From Fagopyrum homotropicum (taxonomy: Eukaryota; Streptophyta; Magnoliopsida; Caryophyllales; Polygonaceae), in NCBI GenBank assembly GCA_033239125.1, contig BSWB01000006.1, positions 114,436,242 through 114,500,241 of the forward strand: DNA of 64,000 bases. Direction: 5' to 3'. The notes under the pieces are model-generated. The model was not told where the DNA came from. It worked only from the letters and a program-made list of their open reading frames with translations, and ran no database searches. Made by a program: the position numbers and the translations under genes. Positions 34,958-47,703 of this stretch are shown here, in pieces (positions within the stretch are counted from its first letter, which is position 1; the number at the start of each line of letters is the position of its first letter).

Positions 34958-37900
34958 ATGGCAAACATTGCAAAAAGAGACTTTGACATTCTTGAATTAT
35001 CGGGGCAAAAATACCTTGAATGGAAGGTAGATGCGGTGACTCGTCTTAAGGTGAATGGTCTTGATAAAACAATTAAGGATAACAATGATATCACTCCACA
35101 AGAGAAGGCAAAAGCAATTGTGTTCCTCCGCCACCACATTCATGAAAGCCTCAAGACCGAATACTTATTTGTGGAGGATCCTAAAGAGTTGTGGGAAAGC
35201 TTGAATGAAAGATATGGACACAAAAAAGAAGTCATTTTCCCACAAGCTTTGTATGAATGAAACAACTTAAGGCTCCAGGACTTTAAGTCCATATTTGATT
35301 ACAATAGTGTTATACACAGGATCACCTCCCAATTGAGGTTGTGTGGTCATATGATCACCCAAGAAGAAATGCTAGATAGAACATTCTCTACTATGCATGC
35401 CACAAATGTATTGTTACAACAACAATACCGAGAAAGAGGTTTCAAAACCTTTTGAAAGTACTATTGGTGGGTGAAAAAAATAATGAACTCTTAATGAGAA
35501 ACCACAACCTCAGACCCACCGGATCCATAGCAGCTCCGGATGCCAATGCTACTAAAAAGGCATCCAATGACAAATGCAAGAATTACAAAGAACGTGGGCA
35601 GCAAGCACGACACTATAATAGTCGTGGCCGATGTCGTGGAGATCGTGGTGGCCGTGGTGGTCCTGATGGCCGCGGTCATGGCCATTGGCAAGGCTACAAT
35701 GATGGCCGCCATGATAATCGAGGTAATTATGGTTACAAGGGGAATGAAAAGCAAAAGGTCCAAACGGGTCAAAAAGGGTCCTCTCATAAGTCAAGAACTG
35801 TGTGCTACAAATGTAGCATAGCTGGTCATTGGGCAAATATATGTTGTACAACTTCACATTTGGTGGATGCTTACCAAGCTGAAAGAAACAAAGAAAAGAC
35901 TAATGAAACCAACTTCGTTGAAAACGAAGGTGTTGGTAGTTCACCCATGACCAGCCTAGATGTCTCTCACTTTCTCAACTTTGAGAATGATGATACATGT
36001 GCCTTGGACTGAAGCATTGGTTTAAGAACTTATAAGATCATTCTTATTGTATAATAATGTATAATATGATGTAATGCCATGTAAGGTAATGTTTTCTTTT
36101 AAGTTCTAGTTGGACTATGCAAAATATACTTATCCTAATGTATAATATGAAGTTTTTATTATTAATGGCTTGACTTATCTATGTTTCCTTCTTTATAGAA
36201 TACATGGAACCTTCTAAGGAAAGACTCGATGAGAAGGAGCAATGTCTTGTAGACAGTGCCACCACATATACCATCTTGAGAAATAAAGAGTATTTAACAC
36301 AATTGAAACCCTTTAAGGAAAATGTTAATATCATATCCGGTGTGGCTAGACTCATCGAAGACTCGGGAAGAGCTCTTGTTCTACTCCCAAAGGGAACAAA
36401 AATAGTAATAAATGACGCATTATATTCGAGTAAATCTCGAAGAAATTTATTGAGCTTTAAGGATGTGCATCAAAATGAGTTTCATATGAAAACCAAGAAC
36501 GAAAATGGGAGAGAATATTTGTGCATCACATCACATGAATGTGATAAGAAGCAAATCCTTGAAAAAATGTGACGACAAGCCTCCGGATTATATGAGACAT
36601 ATATTTATTCAGTTGAAGCTAATGTGATATCTAAGAAAAGGTCAAATGACCGAGTTGATTTTACCCTTTCGCATAACCGATTGGGTCACCTAGGATCAAT
36701 GATGATGCACAAAATTAAAAAGGGTTCATTTGGACACCCACTAAAGAACGTGAATGTTATACGCCAAGTCATATTAATTGTGCGGCTTGCTCACTTGGAA
36801 AACTTATAATTCGACCTTATAAAAGTAAGGTTGCAAGTGAGGCTCCTGCATTCTGGGAAAGGATACAACAAAATATATGTTGACCAATTCTTCCACCGTG
36901 TGGCCCATTTCAATACTTTATGGTATTAATTGAATTATCTACAAGATGACCACATGTAAGTCTATTACCGACTAGAAATGAGGCATTTGTTAAACTCCTT
37001 GCTCAAATAATCCGATTGAGAGCTCAATTTCCGGATTATACAATAAAGAAAATCCGGTTTGACAATGCAAGAGAATTTACATCTCAAACATTCATTGACT
37101 TTTGCATGTCAATTGGGATTGATGTGAAACATCCAGTAGCTCATGTTCACACACAAAATGGTCTTGTTGAATCATTGATAAAGAGATCACAATTAATTGA
37201 TAGACAATTATTGATGAGATCTAAATTACCACAATTTGCTTGGGGACATGCGATATTGCATGCTGCAACCTTGATCCGATTAAGACCAAGTGCAAACCAT
37301 GAACAATCCCCATTGCAATTAGTGTTTGGTAAGGAGCCCAATATATCACATCTAAAATTATTTGGATGTGCAGTTTATGTTCCTATTGCTCCACCACAAC
37401 ATACAAAGATAGGTCCACAAAAAAGATTGGGAATATATGTTGGTTTTGAATCCCTCTCGATCATTAGATATCTTGAATCAACAACGGGTGATTTGTTTAC
37501 AACAAGATTTATTGATTGTCATTTTGATAAAAATACATTCCCAATCTTAGGGGGAGAAAAGAAGAAAGTGGGCCCAAGTATGAAATAAATTACATGGAAT
37601 GCGACATTGTTATCACACTTGGATCCAAGAACAAAAATATGTGAACAAGAAGTTTAACGAATCATTCACTTGCAAGGTGTTGTAAATCAATTACCAATTG
37701 CATTTACAGACACTAAAAAGGTGGTAAACTCACATGTTCCAACGGAAAATGCCCCTGCAAGAATTAATGTACCCATTGGACAACCAAATATGTCCATTGA
37801 AAATGAGTCTACGACACGTCGAAAACGTGGTAGACCACTCAGTTCAAAAGATTTGAAACCGAGTAAAAAAAAATGAACCAAAAGGGTATAAAAGGAGAGG

Positions 37901-39813
37901 ATATAGTGACTGAATCAAATGAGGAACATGAGAAAGACAAAGAAAACGAGGATGAGAACATCCCAAATGAAGATAATAACCTTGATGATGATGAAAGAAT
38001 CAACAATTACAAGAATCGACAATTATGAAATTGCTATAAATTATGTCAATACAAGGATACATTGAAATAGAAAGGATATTATTACTGATGATATGTTTGT
38101 CTATTTTGTGGCTAATGATATCACAATTGAAGATGACGACATTGAGCCAAAATCAGTTGATGAATTTCGTCGTAGAAAGGATTGGTCAAGATGGAAAGAG
38201 GTAATTCACGTAGAATTAAAATACTTGAAAAACTTAAAGTTTTTGGGCTTGTAGTCCATACACCAAAGAGTGTAAAACTAGTCGGTTATAAATGGATTTT
38301 CGTAAGAAAACAAAATGAGAAAGACGAAATTGTGAGATATAAGGCAAGACTTGTAGCCCAAGGTTTTTCTCAAATTCAAAGAGTCGATTATGATGAAACA
38401 TACTCGCCGGTAATTGATGCAACCATATTTAGATTCTTAAACTGTCTTTGAAAAACTACAGATGCGCCTTATGGATGTCGTGACTGCATATTTATACGGG
38501 TCACTTGATACCGACATCTACATGAAAGTCCCACAAGGACTAAAATTGCTTGAGGCCAACTCCTCAAAGCAATGAGAAATGTTTTCCAAAAAACTGAGAA
38601 GATCCTTGTATGGATTAAAACAATAAGGAGGAATGTGGTACAATCGTCTTAGTGAATATCTTCTCAAAGAGGGATATAAGAACAACATATATGTCAATAT
38701 GTTTTCATCGAGCGATCCAAAAGTGGATTTGCTATAATCGCAGTTTATGTTGACAATTTAAATATCGTCGGAACTTCCAACGAGCTTGAAAAAACTGCAA
38801 ATTATTTGATAAAAAATTCTAGAAGAAAGATCTCGGAAAGACCAAGCTTTATCTTGGCCTACAAATTGAGCACTTAAGGGATGAAATCTTTATCCATCAA
38901 TCTAATAACACTGAGAAAATCTTGAAGAAATTTTACATGGACAAAGCACACCCTTTAAGCTCACCCATGGTTGCTCGATCCCTTATTGTGGAAAACGATG
39001 AGTTTCGTCCTCGAGAAGAGGGTGAAGAAATCCTTGGCCCAAAATTGTCATATTTAAGTGCAATTGGTGCTCTAATGTATTTGACAAACAATACAAGACT
39101 AGATATTGATTTGTTGTAAATTTGTTGTCCATGTAAAGTTGTGCACCTACAAGAAGACATTGGAATGACATCAAACGTATATTCCGCTACCTACGAGGTA
39201 CGCATGACCTTGGTCTATTATCAAAACAAAGGTGATGTCACTTTGATTGGATATGCAGATGCAGGATATTTGTCTGACCCACAGAAGGTCAAATCCCAAA
39301 ACGGATATGTGTTCACATATGGAGGCACGACAATTTCATGGAGGTCAAAAACAAACAATTACCGCCACTTCCTCAAATCACGCAAAGTTGATAGATTTAT
39401 ATGAAGTTGGAAAAGAATGTGTGTCTCTACGAGCAATGATCGAGTTCATACAAAAGGAGTGCGGGATGAAACCTATCACCGAAGAACCCAACATCTTGTT
39501 TGAAGATAATCCAGCATGCATTGCTCAGATGAAGAAAGGACATATCAAGGGAGATCGTACAAAGCACATATTGCCAAAGTTCTTCTCCACTTGTGAGCTG
39601 AAGGAAACCAGGGAAGCAGATATTCAAAATATTCGCTTCAGTGACAATCTTGTTGACTTGTTCACAAAGTCATTGATCACCAATAAATTTCAAGAGCTTG
39701 TGCGCAAGATTGGAATGCATAGACTCGACATATGTCGAAATCAAGGGGAAGATTATACGCGTTGCACTCTTTTTTCCTTCGATCAGATTTTTATCCCACT
39801 GGATTTTTCTTGA
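34958..39813 (+). pseudogene. Copia gag-pol polyprotein, many stops and frameshifts
   Basis: Starts MANIAKRDFDILELSGQKYLEWK, the typical beginning of this gag group. It continues with an Arg/Gly-rich stretch and a CCHC knuckle (CYKCSIAGHWANIC, about 35808), a protease trace (CLVDSATTYTIL, about 36244), an integrase zinc-binding trace (RLGHLG, about 36680) and part of the catalytic core (FDNAREFTSQTF, then NGLVES, about 37060-37175). The reverse transcriptase follows (GYKWIFVRKQNEKDEIVRYK, about 38285), then RNase H (ENPACI-type, here FEDNPACIAQMKKGHIKG, about 39500). Breaks occur at about 35258, 36012, 36572, 36807, 37588, 38030, 38450 and 39117 and elsewhere. No functional product is possible. 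Confidence 0.88.
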
Positions 39814-39916
39814 TAAGATTTTTAATGAGACAGCTTCACCCAAGCTTATGATGAGTATGAAGTCAGCAATAGATGCTCAAGTTTGATAATGGAAGAAGGT
39901 GAATATTCAAGTGGGG

Positions 39917-40287
39917 TGTTATGGAAAAACATGTACAAGATATTTGTACATATATCACAAGCATATAGATATGTACAAGACATCTGTACATGATGTTTTG
40001 TACACATATCACATGCATGTATTCAAGTATGACTTGACCAATAAGTGAAGTAAACTGTACAAGGTGAAATATCCACCTTCTTACATCCTAGTTTATTTTA
40101 TTAGGAAATCCTTCAAATCTTGGTCTATAAATAGAGGACATCTTCATTGTAACAAGATGCACCAAGAGCAAGTAAGAAATCTACTCTTCTTGCTCACTCC
40201 TCTCTTCTAGTCTCACTCTAAGTATTCTTGAACACATTCCACAAAAGTTTAAGTAATCAAGAGATCAAAAGTAATCATTTCATAACA
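39917..40287 (+). repeat. 3' LTR of the copia element
   Basis: 371 bp, TGTTATGGAAA...TTCATAACA, with TATAAATAG at 40126-40134, followed by TAAAC. Confidence 0.9.
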
Positions 40288-40292
40288 TAAAC

Positions 40293-40730
40293 TTACATTT
40301 TTAATGTTTAGAGTTGTTATTTTTATCGTTGATAATTTGTGTTGAACATCTTTTCTCCTTTGATGTATTCTTTTTTTTTAATTTTTATTTTCGTTTTTAA
40401 CTACCGTTAGTCAGTCTTGTCGATTGTTCATCATTTTGTTCACTAGGACACGTCGTACTATACTTTGAATCGCTTTTCTTTATAAAAAGAATTAGTGTAA
40501 CTAAAATTTAGAAAACATTTTTGTAAAAAAATTCCGTCCAATTTTTAAAAAAATAATATTCCTTTTCACAATGAATTAGTTATGACAAATGGACCTTTAT
40601 TTTATTTTTTTTCGAAAATCACCATTTTTTTGATAATTTTTTAGAATATCACCTAGACAATTTTAAAATAAATATAAATATATATAAAAAAGGTAACATT
40701 GAAATAAAAGTTAATTTGTTGTTTACTTGT
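40293..40730. other. Intergenic DNA, no gene seen
   Basis: AT-rich; no coding or structural signal beyond homopolymer runs. Confidence 0.5.
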
Positions 40731-42359
40731 TTTGGGTATGTTTGACACATTTAACAAAACACTAGTGTTAGGAAACACTAGTGTAAATATGGAGTGTTTT
40801 TAAATGTCACTAGTGTGTAGTGTTATTCAAACACTAAATATTGTTTGGCAAAAACACCAGTGTTTCTAAGGTTGTGTTGGGGGTTGGTGTGTTGTAAAAC
40901 GCGTCATTACAAGAAATCGATAGGGCATGTTTCCATTTTGGGCGATTTTGTGATTTGGTGACAAGTGAGAGAAACCGAAGTTCTTCCTTTGTCCGTCATC
41001 CTCCGGCCGTCGTACTCCTTTCCGTCATCATCAAAGGTTAAACCAACACAACCTTACCCTATTTCTGTAACAATTTGTTGCACTATTATCATCTGGTTTG
41101 GATGAGTTTTGTCTTTATAGCGATTCTAGTTCCAACCCGATTTCTAACTCGGGTTTGTGAGCAAACACTGATCTTGGATAGAATTTCTTTGCATATATCT
41201 TTGCTTTTTAAAGTTTATGTTATATGTTGTGTGTATCTGGTGTTTATGAGGATGTTTGGAAGGTAGAGAGAGATTTGCAGTTGCATTAATGTGGTTGGTG
41301 AAGACGATTGATGCTTTTTGATTCATGGCCAGGTAAGAAATTAGGCACAATTTGTCTTCTTTTATGGTTTGATTGATTTGTTGGTGATCAGAGTAATTGG
41401 TCATTGATTTGCTGGTAATCAGTGTTTGTTGCTGACGGGCGCTAAAATCCTAGGTCGTTGTCTTTTAGTTTAGGCCAAAGTAGAAGTCCTAAAGTTACAC
41501 TAACAAGTTTATGTATAGCGTAAGGGTCAAACCCAAGAGAGTTAAGTTGATGTTTTGATTAAATTCAATTATTGAGATTGTAACCAATAAGGGGGGGGGG
41601 GGGGTTGGATTGAATTGTAAACAGACAAAAGCACAAGAAAGTAAGTAAAGATGTGAATAATACGATGAGAAAAAGACTACACTAGGTTGATTCTTAGCAT
41701 GCAATGCTACTTTGGTTGATTCTTTCTATAAGAACTTCATCAATGTTCTCGTCTTGATCATATATATGTGTTGAGTCAACCGGCATCAACAAAACTTAAC
41801 AAGTTAATGTTCCGTAAACCTACAAAAACAAGTCACAAGTTAGCTTTCAAATAAAGACAAAGAGATATAAAGAGAATAATAAAACCGTTAGACTTTTCTT
41901 TATATTTATATTTCTTTTCCTTTAAGTAATCACAACCAACTTTTACCTAAAGGTTTTCTACTAGATTAAAGACCCAAACCCGGAATCGATTAATCCTAGT
42001 TCTTTGCATGCAATTAGACACTAATGTGATCAAGCTAAGTGATAAGAAACATGCAATTGTTAGTTAAAGCACAAGGAATATAAAATATATGACTGAATAA
42101 TACTTATATTACTAAAGACTTACAACCAAAGCAGTAATGCAACTTCAAAACAACCCAATATAGCAAGGAGATTAGAAACACATTACACAAAAGAAGTAAG
42201 GGAATTAGAGAGAATAATGGGAAAATGGTGGATGATTCTATCAATCAGCCATGAATCTATTTATACTAGAATTGGCACTAAATGGGAGTAAATGACCGGC
42301 CTAAACAACCACCTTCAATGCCATAAAGGTGGTGTAAATAACCGGAGTAAAGTCCTTTG

Positions 42360-42785
42360 GCACTAAACAGCGGGGGCGGACTTCAGGGCCGCAGGGGAGG
42401 TTTAGGCAGAAACGCTTGATCTTCTTCTTGGCCCAGGGGCGGCTTGGCAATTCCGTAGGGACGGATCTTTAATGCTCTTCAAACATCCGACTCTTCATCT
42501 TTCTATCGCTTCTGATGTCGAGCCGCAGGGGCGGCCCAATGTCACCGCAGGGGCGGTGACACTGGCTCTTCGGCTTCACAGCTCCGTAGGTTGGTCCGCA
42601 GGTAGAGGCACAGGGGGCGCCGACTTTGCTTCTTCAAGGTAAGTCACCGCAGGGGCGTCCAGTGGTGGCAGCAGGGGCAGTGACAAGCTTTGTTCCGGGC
42701 GCTGACGAAGGCGCTGACTGCGTTCCGGAGTGTAGTGCCACCCGCAAGGGTGGTGACACTGCTCCGCGGGGGCGGTGTGGCACCA
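42360..42785. repeat. GCAGGGGCGG-type repeat, GC-rich
   Basis: About ten irregular copies of a CCGCAGGGGCGG-like unit, far GC-richer than the surroundings. It lies upstream of the TATA box in the outer LTR on the - strand. Confidence 0.7.
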
Positions 42786-42900
42786 GAAGCTTGTCTTCGT
42801 GAATGATCTTCAACTCCCAAGTGCTTCTAACATCTTATTTGTTTCTTTTAGACTTCTTTTGGATTAAGATGTTAGCAGCACAAACCGAATCTAATACAAC

Positions 42901-44720
42901 TGTTACGCTAAGATCGTGATGCGCAAATGGGTTTTAAATTTATAACTCGAACTAAATCCTAACTACCTAGCGAAACCCGCAGTGTACGGGACGTTTGTAG
43001 AAGGGATAGTATTCCGAGGTCGAACACAAAGACTAAGGTGAAATTGATTCGATTTGTGATTGAGTTTAGTAAAAACCTAGGTTGAAAGAAAAGAAAGAAA
43101 AAAAAAATCTCAAATGTTTTTAGTTGGTCTTTGGTGATCAATCAAGGATCACAATTCATGCAAAGTAAACAATCAAACTAAAATAAAAATCAACACAAAT
43201 AAACAAGCTAAACAAGATAATGATCAAGGAAAGAAAAGACGGATTCTAGGGGTTGGAAGTTCCGGTTATGGCATAGGACTCAAGTTATCTATTCATTTCT
43301 TGGATTAACTATGATATGTTGGGATTAAGCGTTTCTAGATTGGGATCAATTACCGGGTAGGTCTCATGGTCCAACTAGTCCGCTCCTAAGGTCTCATCAC
43401 CGGGTAAGTCTCTAAGAACCTAAGGATAGGAATTCTACACAAACCGGATTGTTAGCTAGGGGTCTAACCTATCCTTACCGGGTAAGTCTTGGAAAGGGAA
43501 GTCCTAAACAACTATCCTAGCACACCTAATCCAATGGCGGCTTATTAGGCTCACCACTACCTAAAGTTTGTTATCTAGGAATCTAAGAGCAAGGATTACC
43601 GGGTAAGTCTCTCCTAACACTTAGTTGCTAACTCTAGGTCACCCTAGGATAGATTAAACTCGACAAACACTTAGGATTTCAATATCTTAACAATCTAAGA
43701 CAAGGTCCATCGAGCCATGGAAAATCACGGTTTGTTCTACCTAAACCACGGCCGTGGTCAGACAAGAACTACCCGTGATTTCTAACAGCAGCTACGTTCA
43801 TACACACAAGTCATCCAAAGGTAAATCTAAGTCCGTCCTATCATAGCCCTAGCCATAACCATCCTTTCCTTACCCTAGAACCACATTAATTTAGCCTACA
43901 ACGTTCATAATAGAAATCGAAACAAACAAACATAAAATCATGACATCCATTTGCAAGATAATGAAGGAAAAGAGATGGACAAGTGAACTACAGCAAAACC
44001 AAGCTGAAAATGGAATTAGAATAACTCACAATCCTTCCAAAAGAAGGTTCAATGATTCATACAACTCTTAGAAATAGAATCCGAAATTCTTCAATACAAA
44101 ACTATCAAGTGTGGTGATGGTGTGTGTTGTTCTCCTCCTCTTCAATGGAGCTCTTCTTCTTCCTTTTTGACACTTTCCTTCCTAGAAAGACTTCTTGTTG
44201 AGAGAATATTTTTGTTAGAGGGTCATGGATAATGGAGAGCTGCTCCAAGATATCCCTCACAGCCCATGAAGGACCACTTTTATAACAAACTTGCATGAGC
44301 TGGCCATGAGAGTCGTGGCACAGCTGTCACGAGAATCTGGCAAAATCCACGGGTGATTCCACGGCCGTGGAGTGTCAGAGAACCGTGATTCTGTGCAGAA
44401 ACTTCGCCTTGGATCATTAAGCTGTGATTTGGTGCATGGCAAGTGTTGGCAAGGCTCCATGAGTCCTCCTTAGCCTTTAGCTTGTGTCCTAATGAGTCCG
44501 AGGGTGTGTCATCTAGATGAACGATCCTCAAACGTATCGTTTTAGCTCCTAAATCTCCCGAAATACCTATAAAACAACGCACAAGCCCGTGTAGACGTCT
44601 ATCTCGACAAAGTACATGAATTGAATGCAAAACGTCGTGAACTAGTGCTAAACCATGCATGAATGAGTGAGAATTCTATCTAAATGATTACCTAAAACTA
44701 CGTCATAAATCGTGTTATCA
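42901..44720 (-). mobile_element. Solo LTR (inner), distant relative of the Athila LTR
   Basis: TGTTACGC...GTTATCA, 1,820 bp. Read on the - strand it follows the plan of the LTRs at 6723 and 18251: a 'gtctacac..gcttg..gtt..tataggt' stretch near the start, CCACGGCCGTGG dyads (about 44361 and 43750), a TATAAAAG box (about 44282), and 'cgtacactgcgggtt' near the end. The flanks are a perfect 23-bp direct repeat (42878-42900 and 44721-44743) abutting both ends, not the usual 5 bp. Confidence 0.7.
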
Positions 44721-44802
44721 GCACAAACCGAATCTAATACAACGAAAAGACTCTAAAAACTATCCTAAATGATAGTGATTCCATCACCTATCAGTTGCAC
44801 AT

Positions 44803-45262
44803 CCTGAATTGTAAATATTATTTGAAGAATTGAGTTTTGTAACTTGGTCATTGATTTGCTGGTGTATTGATGGTCTGTATATAATACAGTAAGTTGTAGG
44901 CCTGATAAGAAATTGACCTTTAACCATGGCCTAGCCTCAAGCAATTGGTCATTGATTTGCTGGTGGATTGATCACAAGGTTTCTCAACTAGTGTTGTTAT
45001 TGATCATTGATTTGTTGGTGATCAGTGTTTGTTGCACATCGTGAATTGCAAATATTATTTGTAGAACTGATTTTTGCAACTTGATCATTGATTTGTTGTT
45101 GGTGTATTGATGGTCTTTCTATAATATAGTAAGTTGTAGGCCTGATAAGAAATTAAACTTTAACCATGGCCTCAAGCAACTTGCAGTTATTGGTCATTGA
45201 TTTTTGCAACTTGTAGTTGTTGGTCATTGATTTTTGCAACTTGTAGTTGACTGAGCATAACC
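44803..45262. repeat. Tandem duplications in the Harbinger interior
   Basis: A unit running from 'ttgcacatc..gaattg' to 'ctttaaccatggcct' (about 44797-44935) recurs at about 45032-45172. A shorter unit, TTGGTCATTGATTTTTGCAA, occurs twice at about 45188-45245. Non-coding. Confidence 0.65.
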
Positions 45263-45313
45263 TTGTTTTTGACAGTGTATGCTTGACAATGTATGCTTGT
45301 GTGTTGGGTATCT

Positions 45314-45511
45314 ATGGACGACGACTCTAGTCATGACAACGGAGATCCCGAGTACTACAATGGTGGAAATGGGATATGGACGGCAGAGGACGATCCCATC
45401 GAAGATGAGATGCTAATGTACGCATTTGATGATAGTGGATGTTCATCAAGCTTGAGGGACTTCGCGCAAGGACTACGTGAAGGGATGAGAAGATTGGATT
45501 ATAAAGTTTGA
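45314..45511 (+). CDS. Small acidic hypothetical protein
   Basis: 65 aa starting MDDDSSHDNGDPEYY, rich in Asp and Glu, with DSGCSSSLRDFAQGLREGMRRL near the end. I do not recognise it. A plausible acceptor (TTTTTGACAG) lies about 30 bases upstream. A plausible donor (GGCCAG|GTAAGA) lies at about 41332, so a + strand transcript with a 5'UTR intron is possible, the intron now holding the solo LTRs. It lies opposite to the transposase. It could equally be a chance frame. Confidence 0.3.
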   Translation: MDDDSSHDNGDPEYYNGGNGIWTAEDDPIEDEMLMYAFDDSGCSSSLRDFAQGLREGMRRLDYKV

Positions 45512-45915
45512 GTAATACGCATGTGGGAAGAGTGCTGCCATGATTGAGTCATTAAAAGAAGAACTTACTGAAGAGAAACAAGTGAAAAAAGAAACTTAAA
45601 ACGGAAAATTGTTTAAGATTGTTTGCATGGGGGTTACTTAATGGGGTTGTACTTGTTGCTTATGTAATGTACTATTAGGGTTCTATGACCCATGAAACAA
45701 CAATGTATTATTTTGGTTATAAATGTTATCGTCCATCCTTTGCTTTTGCTTTCATATCACATTTGAAATTTCACCATACACGAACGTAAGTTTAAACAAC
45801 GTTTGCAAATTATAAGCTTACACACTGAAACATAAGTTCATAATAAAAGTGGGAAACAATAAAATGTCACCTACATCATAAAAGCATACATATATAATAG
45901 TCGAACACAATGTCA

Positions 45916-47165
45916 CTAATCAATCAAACATATTACATATTCCTTCTTGCATTCCAAAATTGTTGTAGCAATACGATCACGATTATGACTCATTCCTCTT
46001 CCATTGTCATTGTTCTCTTCCACCTCTTCTACCTCGTCTTGACTTGTCGTTGGCAACTCATCCTCATCTTCTGACAAGTCATCATACCCTGAGTATAGAC
46101 GCATAAAGTTGTGTAACGCAAAACAAGCAAGATGGATGTCAACTTGGGTGTAGTCCGGTAACAAGGCATAACATATAATAACTTCCATCTCTTCTTTAGA
46201 TTCCAAAACAAAGTTTAATGTAGCTTCTCTGAGAAGAGTGTGCCTTGTTAAAAGCTTCCTTTTTGTTGCTTGGACGTTCATTGTCAAACTGATTTAAATG
46301 ATACAGAGTCTTTGAATATGGAACTAGGAACACCGGTCTATCTGCATAACCCTTGTCACAAAGATAGTACTTATCTGGAGGTGGAAGTGGGAAGTTGAGT
46401 TCGGGGTTTCAAATTGCATTTTCGAGAACCGTGGCGACATGAGCCGACCCTTCCCAACCGGACAAGACAAAAGTGAAAAACATATTAAAGTCACATACGG
46501 CGAGGACGTTGAAAGTCCAATATGTTTCCGACCGACGAACGGAACTTGAAAAACTTATTCAATGCATGCACTAATGTGAGTACCATCCAGACAACCAATG
46601 CAATCCTGAATTACAAAGATATAACAAGTCCATTTACGAACAAATAAAATGACCAAAAAGTTATACCACATCCAAAATTGTTTTTTGTGTTTACCTTAAA
46701 ATAATCCTTGTATCTCGGGTCAGCTGTGATGTGTGATGGTGGTCTAGGAAAATTTGGGTTCCGGGGTTGGATGACATCACCTGCTAGTCCACACCCTTTG
46801 TGTCCACGTCCGGTAATAGAGTTCAATACGCTATGGAACGAGCGGTGTACAGTTTCGGTTGACCTTTGAAAGTGTTCGGCAACAACACGAACCGAGCACC
46901 CTTGTGCAAGGGTGTATAAGAACAAACCCACTTTTTCAATTACTGAGACTTCTGTAGAAGAAGTGAGGCCATAGTTTTGCTCCAACTCGTTACATAAACG
47001 TAGGAAAACTTTAGCATCCATTCTGAACATGTTCATTGTCCGAATGTGATGCCCGTTCAAGATCTCCTCCATCCAAAGTCTCCCCCGATCATACTCAGTG
47101 TAACAAGGCTCTTTGTATATGTGCTTGTAGTAGTGATCACTTGCAATGACGTATTGTCTTTGCAA
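45916..47165 (-). pseudogene. PIF/Harbinger transposase (DDE_Tnp_4 type), broken
   Basis: Exon 47165-46695 holds the N-terminal helix-turn-helix part (TEVSVIEKVGLFLYTLAQGCSV..HFQRSTETVHRSFHSVLN) up to DPRYKDYFK and a GTAAAC donor. After an intron, 46605 onward gives DCIGCLDGTHI with the first catalytic Asp. The text YYLCDKGYADRPVFLVPYSK (second Asp) and ACFALHNFMRLYSGYDD follow in other frames. An in-frame TAA follows CLDGTHISACIE, and at least two further frame shifts occur between about 46540 and 46170. Where family members have HSSLRNVIERTFG, this copy reads HSSQRSYIKLCFG, so the third catalytic residue (Glu) appears to be Lys. The N-terminal exon opens without an ATG in frame near its left edge, so the true start is unclear. 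Not functional. Confidence 0.8.
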
Positions 47166-47703
47166 ATCTTAATAAGACTCAATAATGTTGAACCATCGAA
47201 TTTGTCTACGCTCATTGTCGTCACTATCACGGCTATCAGTACTAGAAATTGTATTTGAAGTTGATATTCAAAACCTGTAAAAAAAATGTGCAGATAAGTA
47301 CTAAAGAAAGGAGTTTCTTGAAATTTAAAGATAGTGCATGAAACTCAAGTTGAATGAATAGAAGATAAGTACTAAAGAAGGAGTTTCATGAAATTTAAAA
47401 TCAATGTATAATCCAACAAAACATACACAATCCAACATGTGCTAATAAGAAAGTAGTTTTATAAAAGAAAACAAATAATCGGACAACTACATCAATGACC
47501 GCTCATACTCCCATGTCAACCAATGCAGCCTCTCCTCATCATCATCTAGGTTCAGTAGTATATTTTATCCTTCCTAATGTTAGTCTTCGAAATGATGTAA
47601 CACCACAATGTACTTCCTCTCTTAACCAAATTATTCCAGACCATCCGTCTAACAACATCCAACACTCTTTGAGTCACTCTCTCCTCATCTATTGCCTTAG
47701 AAT

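Larger units (their letters stand above)
33683..40287 (+). mobile_element. Ty1/copia retrotransposon, Ale/Retrofit-like, decayed
   Basis: 6,605 bp flanked by TAAAC at 33678-33682 and 40288-40292. The LTRs are 369 and 371 bp (TGTTATG...ATAACA) and differ by roughly 10% by eye, so the insertion is much older than the Athila element. A primer site with the sequence GTTATCAGC follows the 5' LTR directly, and a purine tract (AAGTGGGG) precedes the 3' LTR. The internal coding region is broken many times. Confidence 0.92.
41433..44793 (-). mobile_element. Solo LTR (outer) of a gypsy-like element, itself split
   Basis: Ends TGACGGGCGC and CACCTATCA (TG...CA), flanked by GTTGC at 41428-41432 and 44794-44798. 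Removing it rejoins Harbinger sequence that has a second copy near 45020. On the - strand it has TATAAATAGATTC at about 42258, so it is probably oriented that way. Without the inner insertion and one copy of its repeat it is about 1.5 kb. It has no coding region. A 14-base G run is at 41591-41604. Confidence 0.75.

Noticed and set aside
42360..42785. CRISPR-like spaced repeats
   Set aside because: Plant nuclear DNA, irregular spacing, and position inside an LTR; it is a GC-rich minisatellite.
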